From assembly GCF_029784135.1 (NCBI RefSeq), contig NC_073746.1:305180665-305244664 (forward strand): DNA of 64,000 nucleotides, written 5' to 3'. Origin of the DNA: Toxorhynchites rutilus septentrionalis. Lineage: Eukaryota > Arthropoda > Insecta > Diptera > Culicidae. Of the stretch, positions 10,513 to 20,660 are shown one piece after another. Both the position numbers and the translations under genes were made by a program. The first letter of the stretch is position 1, and each line of letters opens with the position of its first letter. Under the pieces are notes generated by a model, which did not search any database, was not told where the DNA came from, and was given only the letters and a program-made list of their open reading frames with translations.

Positions 10513-10740
10513 AGGGGGTCTCCGTAGCCACTTGGTTACGCGTTCGCTTACCAAGCGATCGATCGTGAGTTCAAACTCAGGGCCCTCAATTGACCATCTT
10601 TGTGTTGTTATAGAATAACAACGTCCACGCAACCATCATCAGCGATGGAAATCGATCCACGGTGGAACAAAGATCGACTCATCCATACCACTGCTCTTTT
10701 CTGCAAGAAACATTAACTTAATTTATAGAAACATTAACAT
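10513..10740 (+). mobile_element. tRNA-derived SINE
   Basis: The head folds as a degenerate tRNA. There is a 7-bp acceptor-like pairing of GGGGGTC with GGCCCTC (two wobbles), a perfect 4-bp D stem CGTA/TACG, and an anticodon arm TCGC/GCGA with a 7-base loop TTACCAA. The T arm TGAG/CTCA has a loop one base short. The A box (GTAGCCACTTGGTTA) and B box (GAGTTCAAACT) form an internal RNA polymerase III promoter. A non-tRNA body and a tail with AGAAACATTAAC repeated follow. The order is typical of a mosquito tRNA-related SINE. The flanking duplication was not resolved. Confidence 0.7.
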
Positions 10741-11285
10741 ATGTACCTAACTCTGGCTAAGCTATCTTTCCAAACAATATTGTGTTTAGAAAAAATAAGT
10801 TGAAGTTTATTTTCAATATGAGTATTAACACCACATTCACCCTCAACCGCAGGGAAGATAACCAGACATCGGAACACAAATTGAAGCTACAAACTTCCAC
10901 AACAAACTTTTCTGTCTCGCTCACGACTAGTCCATCCATTATTTCGTGTACGACTCTCCGTTAAAGTGGATAACACTCAACTGCGTAAAAGTTTTAAACT
11001 TTACCTTCACAACGATGCCTTGATGTGAAAGAGCTTATATCATGAGCAATCGAACAAAAAAAATCTACAAAAAAACACTACAAAATGTTATACATGTTTG
11101 AGATTAAATATCATTGATGCCAGTTAACCCTTTCGCCGCCCCGTCACCCAGATATGGGTGACACTTTCCTCGTTCAAATTGAATAGGATTTTTAAAAGGA
11201 ATTTGATAGTATAGGCACCTAAGTGTAACTATAGGATATGTAGAAAAATAATAAAATTATAACCATATCATTATAATGTTTATAC
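10741..11285. other. Intergenic with one short palindrome
   Basis: The palindrome GTCACCC-AGATAT-GGGTGAC at 11143-11162 lies behind TTAACCCTTTCGCC. This resembles the end of a piggyBac-like MITE (TTAA followed by CCC), but no second end was found. Otherwise nothing is recognised. Confidence 0.35.
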
Positions 11286-11287
11286 TA

Positions 11288-12582
11288 AAGGGTGTGTCAC
11301 ATCAAATTGCATCACGGAAAAAACGCTGTAGAAATTTAATTTCTAGGAATTATATCTTCAGCTTTCGCTTATAATCAGATAAGAGTGTGTAGATCACGTT
11401 GGCCATGCTTCACTGTCAATTTTTCGTAAATTTGGAAAAATGTCGTCGAACGAAAAAGAGCGTCGTGAATTAATCCTGCGCACTCATTTCGAGAATCCGG
11501 AGTTGTCACATCGGGACATCGGTAAGATGCTGGGAATCGTCCAATCCACGGTCAGCAGAGTACTAAAACGATACTTCGAGAACCTAACCATCGACCGGAA
11601 GGTGAAGAACGGCAAAAATGGATGCTCCGTCAGTGAAAAAGATCACAAGCGCGTAGTTAAGCAGTTTAGACGTGATCCGAGAAGTTCGGTCCGGGATGTC
11701 GCCAATAAGCTGAATTTGTCAAGTTCATTCGTCCAGCGGACCAAGCAGCGAGAGGGCCTGCGTACATACAAGGTTCAGAAGGCTCCTAACCGCGACGAAA
11801 GGCAAAACTTGGTGGGGAAGACGCGAGCCCGGAAGCTGTACACCGAAATGCTGACGAAGCCGCATTGCCTGGTAATGGAAGACGAAACCTACGTCAAAGC
11901 GGACTTTCGTCAGCTGCCGGGCCTGTTGTTCTTCTCCGCAGAGGACAAATTCAGCGTTCCGGAGGAGATTCGCAAGCAGAAACTATCCAAGTTTGCCAAA
12001 AAGTACATGGTGTGGCAAGCGATCTGCTCTTGCGGAAAGCGGAGCGCTCCCTTCGTGATGACCGGCACGGTAAACGGGCAGGTTTACCTTAAGAAGTGTC
12101 TACAGAAGCGCTTACTACCACTATTGAAGCAGCACGAGGGTCCGACCATCTTCTGGCCGGATCTCGCTTCGTGCCACTATTCAAAGGACGTGTTGGAGTG
12201 GTACGAAGCCAACGGGGTCACCTTCGTGCCAAAGGAAATGAACCCGCCCAACGCGCCGGAGCTTCGCCCAATAGAGAAATATTGGGCGATTATGAAGCAG
12301 GCCCTCCGGAAGAACCCAAAAGTTGTCAAATCGGAGGCGGACTTCAAGAGAAAATGGATTTCTGTTCAAAAAAAAACTACAACCTGACGTTGTACAGAAC
12401 CTTATGGACGGGGTAAAGAGGAAGGTGCGAGCATACGGGCTTGGGCTCGAAGTATGAATAAAAAGAAAATGCCAAAAGTTGTTTAATAGTTTTTATTTTA
12501 CTGTCTAAAATTTTCAAAATAATCGGTCTACTAGGCGAATTTCTACAGCGTTTTTTTCGTGATGCAATTTGATGTACTTTTT
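11288..12582 (+). mobile_element. ITmD37E-type transposon, copy 1
   Basis: The element starts next to a TA site (11286-11287) with the inverted repeat AAGGGTGTGTCACATCAAAT and continues through the 48-50-bp terminal repeat shared by all five copies. The right end reads correctly to GATGCAATTTGATGTA, then lacks GACACACCC, so that terminus is damaged. Family-B repeat DNA begins about 20 bp further on. Sister copies are at 19398-20658, 37150-38449, 46247-48597 and 52713-53944. Near-identity among copies points to a recent burst of transposition. Confidence 0.88.
11440..12387 (+). pseudogene. DD37E transposase, C-terminal frameshift
   Basis: This is a 315-codon frame of a Tc1-mariner superfamily transposase. 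It starts MSSNEKERRELILRTHFENP, has two N-terminal helix-turn-helix segments (about residues 8-50 and 60-115), and a DDE/D domain with the first aspartate in EDETYVKAD, the second in WPDLASCHYS and the glutamate in PIEKYW. Exactly 37 residues separate the second aspartate from the glutamate. It cuts and pastes its element at TA sites. A run of nine As at about 12368-12376 (eight in sister copies) shifts the frame after ISVQKK, so the last 25 or so residues (ending YGLGLEV, stop at 12455-12457) are lost. The catalytic triad is intact. Confidence 0.85.
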
Positions 12583-12599
12583 ATTAATTTATAGCGGGG

Positions 12600-14189
12600 A
12601 TGGTATGTACTGCAGCACAACTGAACGAAATGGTATAATAAACATTTCATTCGAAAGATAAAATGTCTACGCGTTCTATACTTGTTACTTTTTGATCCAA
12701 AAACTAGTTTCAATAGTCTTAAAATTGCTTTCAAAAATCTATTGAAATCACCAATCGGTATATAAGCGAGGGCCGCCCGGAAATCCACTCAGTTCTAATT
12801 GAACAGCGATTGGAGCATGTTGTCGCTGTTGTGGTGAAGCTCTTCGTTTATCATGAAAGCGCGGATGAACGGTGTCACCTGTTTGTGCACCCTAGGCCAG
12901 AAGGGAATCCATCAGGAGGAGAGTGATGCCACAAACGGTTCCTCGGGAAGACATCGCTACACACACATACACGCGCGGAATTCTTTCCGTTTAGCTTTCC
13001 ATTCAGCATCGAGAAAGTTCCGGAAAGATCTAATCATTTCTGGAAAATAATCTGCCAATTCCTCTGGGAATTTAAAAATACATTCATGTGAAAGAGTTTA
13101 TTTGAATGTTTTCTAACCATATAACACAGCGATCAAATACATTTGATCTTGTAATTTTTCAACCAAGTGTAATTAGCAGGAAAGCTTCTGAAGGTTATTC
13201 TTCCTCATCAGTAGGATGTTTCCGTATCCAATATTGTATGCGCCCGCAATCGATTATTGCTCAGTCGCCGAAAGTTCCGAGCTCAGAGAGTTCATTCCCC
13301 TCTAGTTTGCCTTCCAAATTGCCATCGTAAACCACGCCTTCTCTCGATTCAATAACTCACAAATAGCATACTTAAGCGATATTCTGGTGGTGAGACGCAT
13401 TCATTTTTCGTGAGGACATCGACAAGACAACATCGTTGCTGAGGGTGCTGGACGGCGAAGGATCGAGATCTGCCCTGAAACGCAGGCAGTTTGTTTGAAC
13501 CTGTGAGGGAGCACAGAGAAGCCGATCCTTCAGGAGAAGAGAAGGTGACCATCGAAGCAGCCGCTACACACACACATACACGCACGGAATTCTTTCCGTT
13601 TGGATGCCATTCAGCATCGAGAAAGATCCGGAAAATAATCTGCCAGTTCCTCTGGGAATTTAAAAATACATTCATGTGAAAGAGTTTATTTGAATGTTTT
13701 CTATCCATGTAACACTGTGACCAAATATGTTTCAATCAAGTGCTATTAACAGATGGTTATCGAATTAGCATTAACCACTGGTGGGCTACCAGTATCGAGG
13801 AAAATGTGGAAATATCTAATCGTTACTGAAAATAATCTGCCAGTTCCCCTTGGAATTGAAAATTACATTCAAGCGAAAGAGTTTATTTTAATGTTTTCTA
13901 TCCATAAAATATCCATATAATACATTTGGGTTTGTGATTCGTCAATCAAGTACAGTTAGCAGGAAAGCTTCTGAAGATTATTCTTCAGAACAAGTTTTTT
14001 CGTATCCTATATTGGATGCATAAAACCTTGTGCCTTCAACGTAACGCTCTTGTTTACGAAGTCCCCCAAATATTCATTTATTCATTCATTCAGAATGGAT
14101 TTAGATTCAACTTCAAACAAATGATCTCTAAATCAACGATAGTTCTACGTCACCCTTGCGGTTATACCATAGATATAACCCACTTCCTG
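12600..14189 (+). repeat. Family B Helentron-like element, copy 1
   Basis: Family B element missing its 5' end, cut off next to ITmD37E copy 1. It holds the promoter-like block (CCAAT, TATATAAG, TCAGTT) at 12751-12794. Three diverged internal repeats of a GAAAATAATCTGCCAGTTCC..GAAAGAGTTTATTT block follow at about 13013, 13610 and 13800, then the subterminal inverted motif TCTACGTCACCC and the hairpin GGTTATACCATAGATATAACC. It ends at CACTTCCTG before TTTT. It closely matches 23266-24936. Open frames inside are shadows that recur in every copy in different states. Confidence 0.7.
12751..12794 (+). promoter_or_regulatory. CCAAT-TATA-initiator core promoter in family B copy 1
   Basis: ACCAATCGG is followed by TATATAAG at 12759-12766 and an arthropod-type initiator TCAGTT whose A is at 12791, 32 bases from the start of the TATA box. 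This is ideal RNA polymerase II geometry. The same arrangement recurs in the copies at 23.5, 28.8 and 58.1 kb. The transcript it would make has no long conserved reading frame. Activity is inferred from spacing only. Confidence 0.5.
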
Positions 14190-14423
14190 TTTTATTTCAT
14201 GAATACCAGGTTTTCATTACATAACGGCTGAACACAATAAGCACGATTCTAATCTTAAATAATTTTCGTGCCTGAATTTTTACAGCAGACGGATTTCATG
14301 CCAACTCGCCTTAGGAGTTGGCAGAACCATCTCAGATAGCAGTGAAACGTTGTGGAAATTTGTATTAAAAATACCAAATTTTTTATAAAGAAAAAAATCA
14401 CTTTTCTTGAAAAAGTTTTTTTA

Positions 14424-15155
14424 AGGGGGTATTCTAGTGTAGAGACACGAATTTCGGACGTTTTTTCGAACTCCGTAAAAATAAAACAAAGAATATTTTT
14501 ACTATCCATTATATCATTATTCGTTTATCTATCTTTCAACAATAAAACAAAAATAGGACGGAAAAAAAATATTCATAATTAGAATAGTTACATGCTGGTG
14601 AAGTGAGGGTGTTCAAAAAAAAGTTGTGCCATGGCGTACACGATTCCAGTCCTTCTGGTTATCTGAAACAAAAAAATCGAACAGATTCTGAATCAGTAAA
14701 GATGTCGCTATGGCATGAACCTCGGACAAGTCAAAAACATGGGTTTTAACAAAATGGCGGCCGTTTGAAAACAAAAATGCTGTTTAAAACGTTTTTTTTG
14801 CGTTTACCGATTTTTTAAAAATAGTGAAATTAAAAAGTTATAATTTTTTATTGGTTCATGCGATAGAGAGATGTATGCAGATTATTTTCATATAAATTTG
14901 ACATAAATCGGTTCAGTAGAACTTGAGATATCGTGTACGCCAGTTTGAAAAAACTAGTTTCGAGAAAAACGCGTATGAAGTTCATTGTTATGGCCGTAGC
15001 AGGTTAGATACCGCATCACTAACATGGCTCTAGCTCGGTAAATAATGAGAATTTCGAAAAATCCTGTACAGGGTATATTCTTAGATACTTAAACTACAGA
15101 AATATGGTAAAAAAAAATTTCGATTTTTTCAGATTTCTAGACTAGAATACCCCCT
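14424..15155. mobile_element. F1: non-autonomous MITE of the F2 DD37E transposon
   Basis: A 732-bp element bounded by inverted ends AGGGGGTATTCTAG and CTAGAATACCCCCT with TA on both sides. Its left 220 bp matches the reverse complement of the 3' end of element F2 (42780-43030). Its right 450 bp matches, inverted, the sequence upstream of the F2 transposase (41386-41740). The coding region is missing at the junction near 14675. It is therefore an internal-deletion derivative that could be mobilised only by F2-type transposase. The flanks read TTAA on each side, so a piggyBac-type TTAA duplication is an alternative reading; the F2 homology favours TA. Confidence 0.75.
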
Positions 15156-15157
15156 TA

Positions 15158-16095
15158 ATTCTAAAAAAAATATGTGAATAGTACCTACAATTTCCAACAA
15201 GTCATCCATTCATCGGACGATGGGCACTTTTACACAGAAAGCATTTTTCATGTTACTTTGGAAAAAATCATAATCTTAATTTTGTTTAAAGTCAAGATAG
15301 CGATATAGTCTATTGGACAATGTTTTAGATCTTATTAAAATATGAACTTTTGTCGAAGACATAAACTTTCTATCTTTTATATTTTCTGGAATACATGGAA
15401 TTTTGGTATGGAGACTCCCGACATGTTTCTTAATAGAAAAAAAGTTTGCTACATGTTCTGTTCTGCGCCATAATTCATACATATAAAAGTTGCGAACTAA
15501 ACATTAATACATTTTTTTTTATTTCCTACATTTAATTCTCTAACATTTTGTAGGTCTTATTTTTTTTGTGGCTATTTTCAAAAAGTAGTCCAATTTTTTT
15601 TCGAAGATTTCAAGTATGCAAAGTTGCTTAAATGATCAATGCCTTTATACCCAATGGCTAGTCGACTTGGCACAAAATTCGTCAGTAATTCATAGAAAAA
15701 ACATGATATACCAAACAAAAAAAAAAGCCCTGATTCTACTCATACCTTGCATGCTTCTATTTTATCAAAATAATCTCAGTCATGTATTTTTATTTCGACC
15801 TTAGGATGCATAATGGATGGTCTTTTCTAAATTTGGCCAACAATATTTATTCATAACAATGTTTAGTTGAATATATTCTACAAATGAGCCTATATTTTTT
15901 CATCTTCTTCGTTTGTTATAAATATTGAGATGTTGATATGAAGAGACCACGGTAGAATCAATTTTCCGGAAAGTAAAAACTTTTTTGTTATAAAAATACA
16001 TCTCAAAAATCAACAATTGAATCTTTCTGCATTCATAATGCCGAATGTATTAAGCATTGACTTCTGTGTTCAATAAATTAAGTAATTAAATATTT
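15158..16095. other. Intergenic, nothing recognised
   Basis: AT-rich (many A and T runs), no transposase similarity, no credible exon. Confidence 0.4.
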
Positions 16096-16200
16096 TAAAG
16101 GGTGCTACGATCAAAATTTGGTAGACTTAAACTTGACTTGAGGTATGCGTGCTGAATAAAGCCTTCATTTAGATTTTCATATTTGCTCTTCAGTTATGAA

Positions 16201-16281
16201 AATAGAGTCCAACGAACCGACATTTTGCTCGCATATATATCGGGAAAACCGAACTATCAAAGACACGTCGAGTCAGCGTAA
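16201..16281 (+). pseudogene. Tc1-like transposase N-terminal fragment
   Basis: Translation gives NRVQRTDILLAYISGKPNYQ, then RHV. This resembles the first helix-turn-helix of IS630-Tc1 transposases, where the family has R--I---Y-S--P----R-VA. The frame stops shortly afterwards, just before the nested family-B element. Weak by itself, it gains support from the DETYV fragment on the far side of the insertion and from the terminal repeats. Confidence 0.4.
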
Positions 16282-16291
16282 TTGTTAAAAA

Positions 16292-17478
16292 CTAGAAGTG
16301 GGTTATATCTTCGATATAACCGCAAGGTGAACGTAGAACTAACGTTGACTAAGCAATCAATAAGTAACAAGCATATAAATCTTAGACGTTTCATCTTTCG
16401 AATAAAGTGATTATCATTCCACTTCGTTTAGCATCCGTTTAGAATTATTAACGTTCAAAGAGGGAATCGATTACTCCTCGGAAATACCCAGCGCAAATAG
16501 TACTCACTCTCCAAGCCCCGATAATTGGAATCATCGTTGATCCGGAGCAGGATTATTAACGCTTGAGAAGGAATGGATTCCTCCTCGGAATTACACAGCG
16601 AAAATAAATCCACTTTGATAATTACTAATATCCACTTTGATCATATCAAATACACCGTATAATACCATATCAAATCCATAGTCAATCCGAGTACAATAGT
16701 ACTCGCTGCTTGCATCTAATTTTCTATGCCAATTTCCGCTGGCTCCATGGTTTTGAAATCTGTGTTAGGGAAACATTCCGATTTGCAGAAACGCATGCGA
16801 GTACAAAAGTACCCGCAGCTCACATCTATTATGCAATGCCGCGAACTAAACAAACGAGTACAAAAGTACCCGCTGCTCACACAATGTCGATTTCCTCAGG
16901 CTTCATGATTTTGAAGTCTGTGTAAGGGAAACATTCCAATTTGCAGAAACGCAAGCGAGAACAAAAGTAGCCGCAGCTGGAATCTGTTTTGCAATGTTGA
17001 TTTCCCCCAGGCTCCATTGTTTCCATGTCTGTGTTAGGGAAACATTCCAATTTCCAGATACGCAAGCGAGTACAAAAGTACCCACTGCTTACATCTATTT
17101 TGCAATGCCGATTTCCCCTGGCTCCATGGTTTTGAAGTCTGTGTTAGGGAAACATCCATCCATTCCAGCGATCGTAACTCAATCGTTGCGCAATTAGTGG
17201 ATTTCCGAGCGACACTCGCTTATATACCGATTGGTGTGATTTCAATAGCCTGTTTTGAAAGCACTTTTAAGGCTATTGAAACAAATGTTTGGATCACAAT
17301 GTAACAAGCATATAACGTGTAGACATTTTATGTTTCGAATAAATTGTTTATCATACTATTTCGTTCAGTTGTTTAGGAGCTATTAACGCTCGAAATCTCG
17401 TTATCCGGCGTAACGCTTTCGTTTTCGAAAGTTTGAACTTATACCCCAGTATAGAAATGAAAGACGTAGCCCTACGTC
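16292..17478 (-). repeat. Family B/A hybrid element (copy B5)
   Basis: On the minus strand this element has the 5' motif GACGTAGGGCTACGTCTTTC at its right edge, next to TTTT. A TATATAAGCGAG promoter-like block near 17220, four or five copies of the 85-110-bp minisatellite typical of family A (16700-17160), and the terminal hairpin with GATATAACCC at its left edge follow. It combines the family-B 5' half with the family-A middle. It is nested inside the Tc1-like relic 16098-18204. Confidence 0.65.
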
Positions 17479-17525
17479 AAAAGTAGCCAAATCCAATGTC
17501 AGTAACGTAATAATAGTGCATGATG

Positions 17526-17700
17526 ATGAACGACGAAACCTATGTCTAGACAGATTTCAAACTGTCCAAAAAGGGCAGAAATTTTATACGACAACCGAAA
17601 GAGAAAAGGTAGGGAAAGATGTTGTATCTATTGTTGAAACGAAGTTTTTGAAAAAAAATTGACAGTAGAAAAATTGAATGGTATGCTGCTGCATGTGAGT
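17526..17700 (+). pseudogene. Tc1-like transposase catalytic fragment
   Basis: Translation begins MNDETYV, then an in-frame TAG at 17547-17549, then TDFKLS. After a frame change comes QKFYTTTEREKVGKDVVSI. MNDETYV-TDFK aligns with the first catalytic aspartate region of the DD37E transposases in this window (MDDETYVKADFR). No second aspartate or glutamate motif was found. It belongs to the relic element 16098-18204. Confidence 0.55.
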
Positions 17701-18206
17701 ACACTGCGGAGAGAGGGAATATAGCAATCTAAGCTCCGTTAGATGAACAATTTTTCACATGTTCAGAGCGTAAAAACAGAATAGTTGTAATTTTTGCTGA
17801 CCAGTCTTGCTTCTGCCAGCGTTTGATCAACATTACTTTGGAGGTTCGATAGTGTGTCATGTTGTGAATGAAATCGTGGTACAGTTTTGCTCGCTACTTC
17901 AAATCCACGGTTGATTTGCATGCCACCTGGTGAAAAGTGCTTGCGTATTTTTGCATCACAAGCATCTTGAAATAGTAGTAGATTGGAATGGTTACCATGA
18001 ATGATGACTCAACCATCTTCAACTGTTTCTACAAAACCACTCAAACCATCGATAAATTTTAAGACTACCGAAATTTTTTACTTAATAGTTATTTCTACAC
18101 AACACAACCTCAAACTAGTTTTTCATAGAACAAATTAATCAATTTACAGTAAAGGGTGTTACGGTCAAACTATTGTTTGACTATATTTTGATCGCAACAC
18201 TCTTTA

Positions 18207-19395
18207 GTTTGAAAATAAAATTGTATATTTTCGATAGTTTAGGAATTTACTCACCTTGCATTCAATTTATATTTTCAGTTTTTAGTCAACATCAATCGGT
18301 TTTTGAGTTTTTGAGAAAACCCAACGAGATGCTTCAGAGTGGTGGATGAGAAACAGTGTAGAGATAACTTTGACTTTTTTGCGCTTCATGCTTTCTTTCA
18401 AGTTTAATCAAATGTATACGAGAATTAATTTTATTCACATGTTTATTTGTTCATCGGTTATATCCTTTCTTGCTTCCGTCCCAAACCTCATTCTATCGCC
18501 ATTCCTTAGCTTGTGCGGAGGGAAGAAATTACAGCGTTTCATATCAGGCGAATACGGTGGATACGGTTCCATAAAGGTGTTTTTTTTTAAATTTCAGAAT
18601 CATCATGAAGGCTGTTTATTCGATAGTTCGAGAGCGGAGGCTCTGGTTGGATGGTGCACCGTTTCACTGGGAGAAACGAGCCTTGGACGCTATAACTTGC
18701 AAATTTCTCAGCGGAAACACTCTTGAGAATCAGCTTGAGCACAAAGAATAACACTATGCGACAGGTTTACAGCATAAAAACATCCGATGTTCTTTATTTC
18801 ACGTTGCGACCGGATTCTAAATCGTTTACTTACATATTATGGAGGAAAAACACGTTTGAACACGTTTGGTTTGTATCTTGCATCTGCGTTTGTAAGTCTC
18901 TTGCATCTGCTGCGGTTTTGCTTCTCTCTTAGCTCTATTTGTTGCACACTCTTTGACGGATGGAAAAATACTGCCCTGCTTCTCGCTGCTGGTCCACTAT
19001 GCTCGCTGACAGGAAATCACAAAGGGTGGAGGGGATGAATTTGCGACGCAATATTCCTCTCTTCTCTTCAGGGACTGAACAAAGGCATTACCGTCTTTTG
19101 TTTCTTTGCAATTCACTTTCCCTCGATGCAAACATCACATGGCTTTAGACCATAACCTATGGCCATATGGTGTTAGTTCTGCAAAGAAATAAAAAAGAAA
19201 CATTGAAAAACATCTTCGCATTAGATTTTCTTGAATCTTGACTGCTCATACAACTTCAACTGTAGCGATAGAATTGGTTTTTATAAATCCATTTCATCAT
19301 TTCGTTTTGTTTCCATTCATTATATTTTTGATGCATTCAGGTTTGTTGAAGGCAATTTTTGAATTTTGTAATGATGAATGAATGATGTGAACAAA
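18207..19395. other. Intergenic, nothing recognised
   Basis: An open frame from about 18605 (MKAVYSIVRERRLWLDG) follows a pyrimidine tract and AG, resembling a 3' splice site. It has only 48 codons and no recognisable domain. Confidence 0.35.
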
Positions 19396-19397
19396 TA

Positions 19398-20658
19398 AAG
19401 GGTGTGTCACATCAAATTGCATCACGGAAAAAACGCTGTAGAAATTTAATTTTTAGGAATTATATCTTCAGCTTTCGCTTATAATCAGATAAGAGTGTAT
19501 AGATCACGTTGGCCATGCTTCACTGTCAATTTTTCGTAAATTTGGAAAAAGAGCGTCGTGAATTAATCCTGCGCACTCATTTCGAGAATCCGGAGTTGTC
19601 ACATCGGGACATCGGTAAGATGCTGGGAATCGTCCAATCCACGGTCAGCAGAGTACTAAAACGATACTTCGAGAACCTAACCATCGACCGGAAGGTGTAG
19701 AACGGCAAAAATGGATGCTCCGTCAGTGAAAAAGATCACAAGCGCGTAGTTAGGCAGTTTAGACGTGATCCGAGAAGTTCGGTCCGGGATGTCGCCAATA
19801 AGCTGAATTTGTCAAGTTCATTCGTCCAGCGGACCAAGCAGCGGGAGGGCCTGCGTACATACAAGGTTCAGAAGGCTCCTAACCGCGACGAAAGGCAAAA
19901 CATGGTGGGGAAGACGCGAGCCCGGAAGCTGTACACCGAAATGCTGACGAAGCCGCATTGCTTGGTAATGGACGACGACACCTACGTTAAAGCGGACTTT
20001 CGTCAGCTGCCGGGCCTGTTGTTCTTCTCCGCAGAGGACAAATTCAGCGTTCCGGAGGAGATTCGCAAGCAGAAACTATACAAGTTTGCCAAAAAGTACA
20101 TGGTGTGGCAAACGATCTGCTCTTGCGGAAAGCGGAGCGCCCCCTTCGTGATGACCGGCACGGTAAACGGGCAGGTTTACCTTAAGGAGTGCCTACAGAA
20201 GCGCTTACTACCACTATTGAAGCAGCACGAGGGCCCGACCATCTTCTGGCCGGATCTCGCTTCGTGCCACTATTCAAAGGACGTGTTGGAGTGGTACGAA
20301 GCCAACGGGGTCACCTTCGTGCCAAAGGAAATGAACCCGCCCAACGCGCCGGAGCTTCGCCCAGTAGAAAAATATTGGGCGATTATGAAGCAGGCCCTCC
20401 GGAAGAACCCAAAAGTTGTCAAATCGGAGGCGGACTTCAAGAGAAAATGGATTTCTGTTCAAAAAAAACTACAACCTGACGTTGTACAGAACCTTATGGA
20501 CGGGGTAAAGAGGAAGGTGCGAGCATACGGGCTTGGGCTCGAAGTATTAATAAAAAGAAAATGCCAAAGGTTGTTTAATAGTTTTTATTTTACTGTCTAA
20601 AATTTTCAAAAGGATCGGTCTACTGGGCCAATTTCTACAGAATTTCTGACACACCCTT
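19398..20658 (+). mobile_element. ITmD37E-type transposon, copy 2
   Basis: The ends are AAGGGTGTGTCACATCAAAT at 19398 and CACACCCTT ending 20658, with TA on both sides, giving 1,261 bp. The right terminal repeat has lost the GCGTTTTTTCCGTGATG segment (it reads TCTACAGAATTTCTGACACA). The transposase is inactivated at three places. The copy is otherwise nearly identical to copy 1. Confidence 0.88.
19549..20600 (+). pseudogene. DD37E transposase, start deleted and nonsense
   Basis: A 16-bp deletion near 19549 removes the start codon and the MSSNEK codons; the frame resumes at KERRELILRTHFENP. A TAG at 19697-19699 replaces the lysine codon in RKVKNGKNG. After that the frame is open to 20600 and includes DDDTYVKAD, WPDLASCHYS and PVEKYW, so the DD37E triad is retained. 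The A-run is the correct eight bases, so the C-terminus LQPDVVQNLMDGVKRKVRAY is in frame. The normal TGA has become TTA, so translation would run on for about 13 extra residues. Confidence 0.85.
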
Positions 20659-20660
20659 TA

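Larger units (their letters stand above)
16098..18204 (+). mobile_element. Relic Tc1-like transposon split by a family-B insertion
   Basis: The inverted ends are AAGGGTGCTACGATCAAAAT (16098) and, reverse-complemented, AAGAGTGTTGCGATCAAAAT (ending 18204); 17 of 20 bases match and TA flanks both. After removing the nested repeat at 16292-17478, about 920 bp remain, carrying transposase fragments at 16201-16281 and 17526-17700. An inverted copy of the terminus also starts at 18152, only 53 bp from the right end. The element is old: stops, frame breaks and loss of much of the catalytic domain are evident. Confidence 0.6.

Noticed and set aside
10513..10586. Functional tRNA gene
   Set aside because: The T loop is one base short, the anticodon stem has a mismatch and non-tRNA sequence follows without a polymerase III T-run terminator; SINE is the better call.
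12361..12387. Programmed ribosomal frameshift in the transposase A-run
   Set aside because: Indels differ in kind between copies (extra A, lost C, extra C), which fits random decay better than a conserved recoding site.
11865..12416. Overlapping frames MPGNGRRNLRQ and MSTEALTTTIEA in every ITmD37E copy
   Set aside because: These are +1/-1 shadows of the transposase in GC-rich coding sequence.
13560..13590. CA-rich tracts (also 23730-23755) as telomeric or regulatory repeats
   Set aside because: Short simple repeats within family-B copies; ordinary microsatellites.
14420..15160. F1 as a piggyBac-type element with TTAA target
   Set aside because: The flanks do read TTAA, but the ends and interior match F2, which encodes a Tc1-mariner transposase that uses TA.
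16849..16893. MPRTKQTSTK-like peptide resembling the histone H3 N-terminus
   Set aside because: The match is only RTKQT plus M; the DNA sits in a minisatellite unit and can be explained by a deletion joining GCAATGCCG to the ACGCAAGCGAGTAC block seen in neighbouring units.
18595..18750. Possible exon MKAVYSIVRERRLWLDGAPF behind a pyrimidine tract and AG
   Set aside because: Only 48 codons, no recognised domain and no donor site in frame; the signal is too weak.
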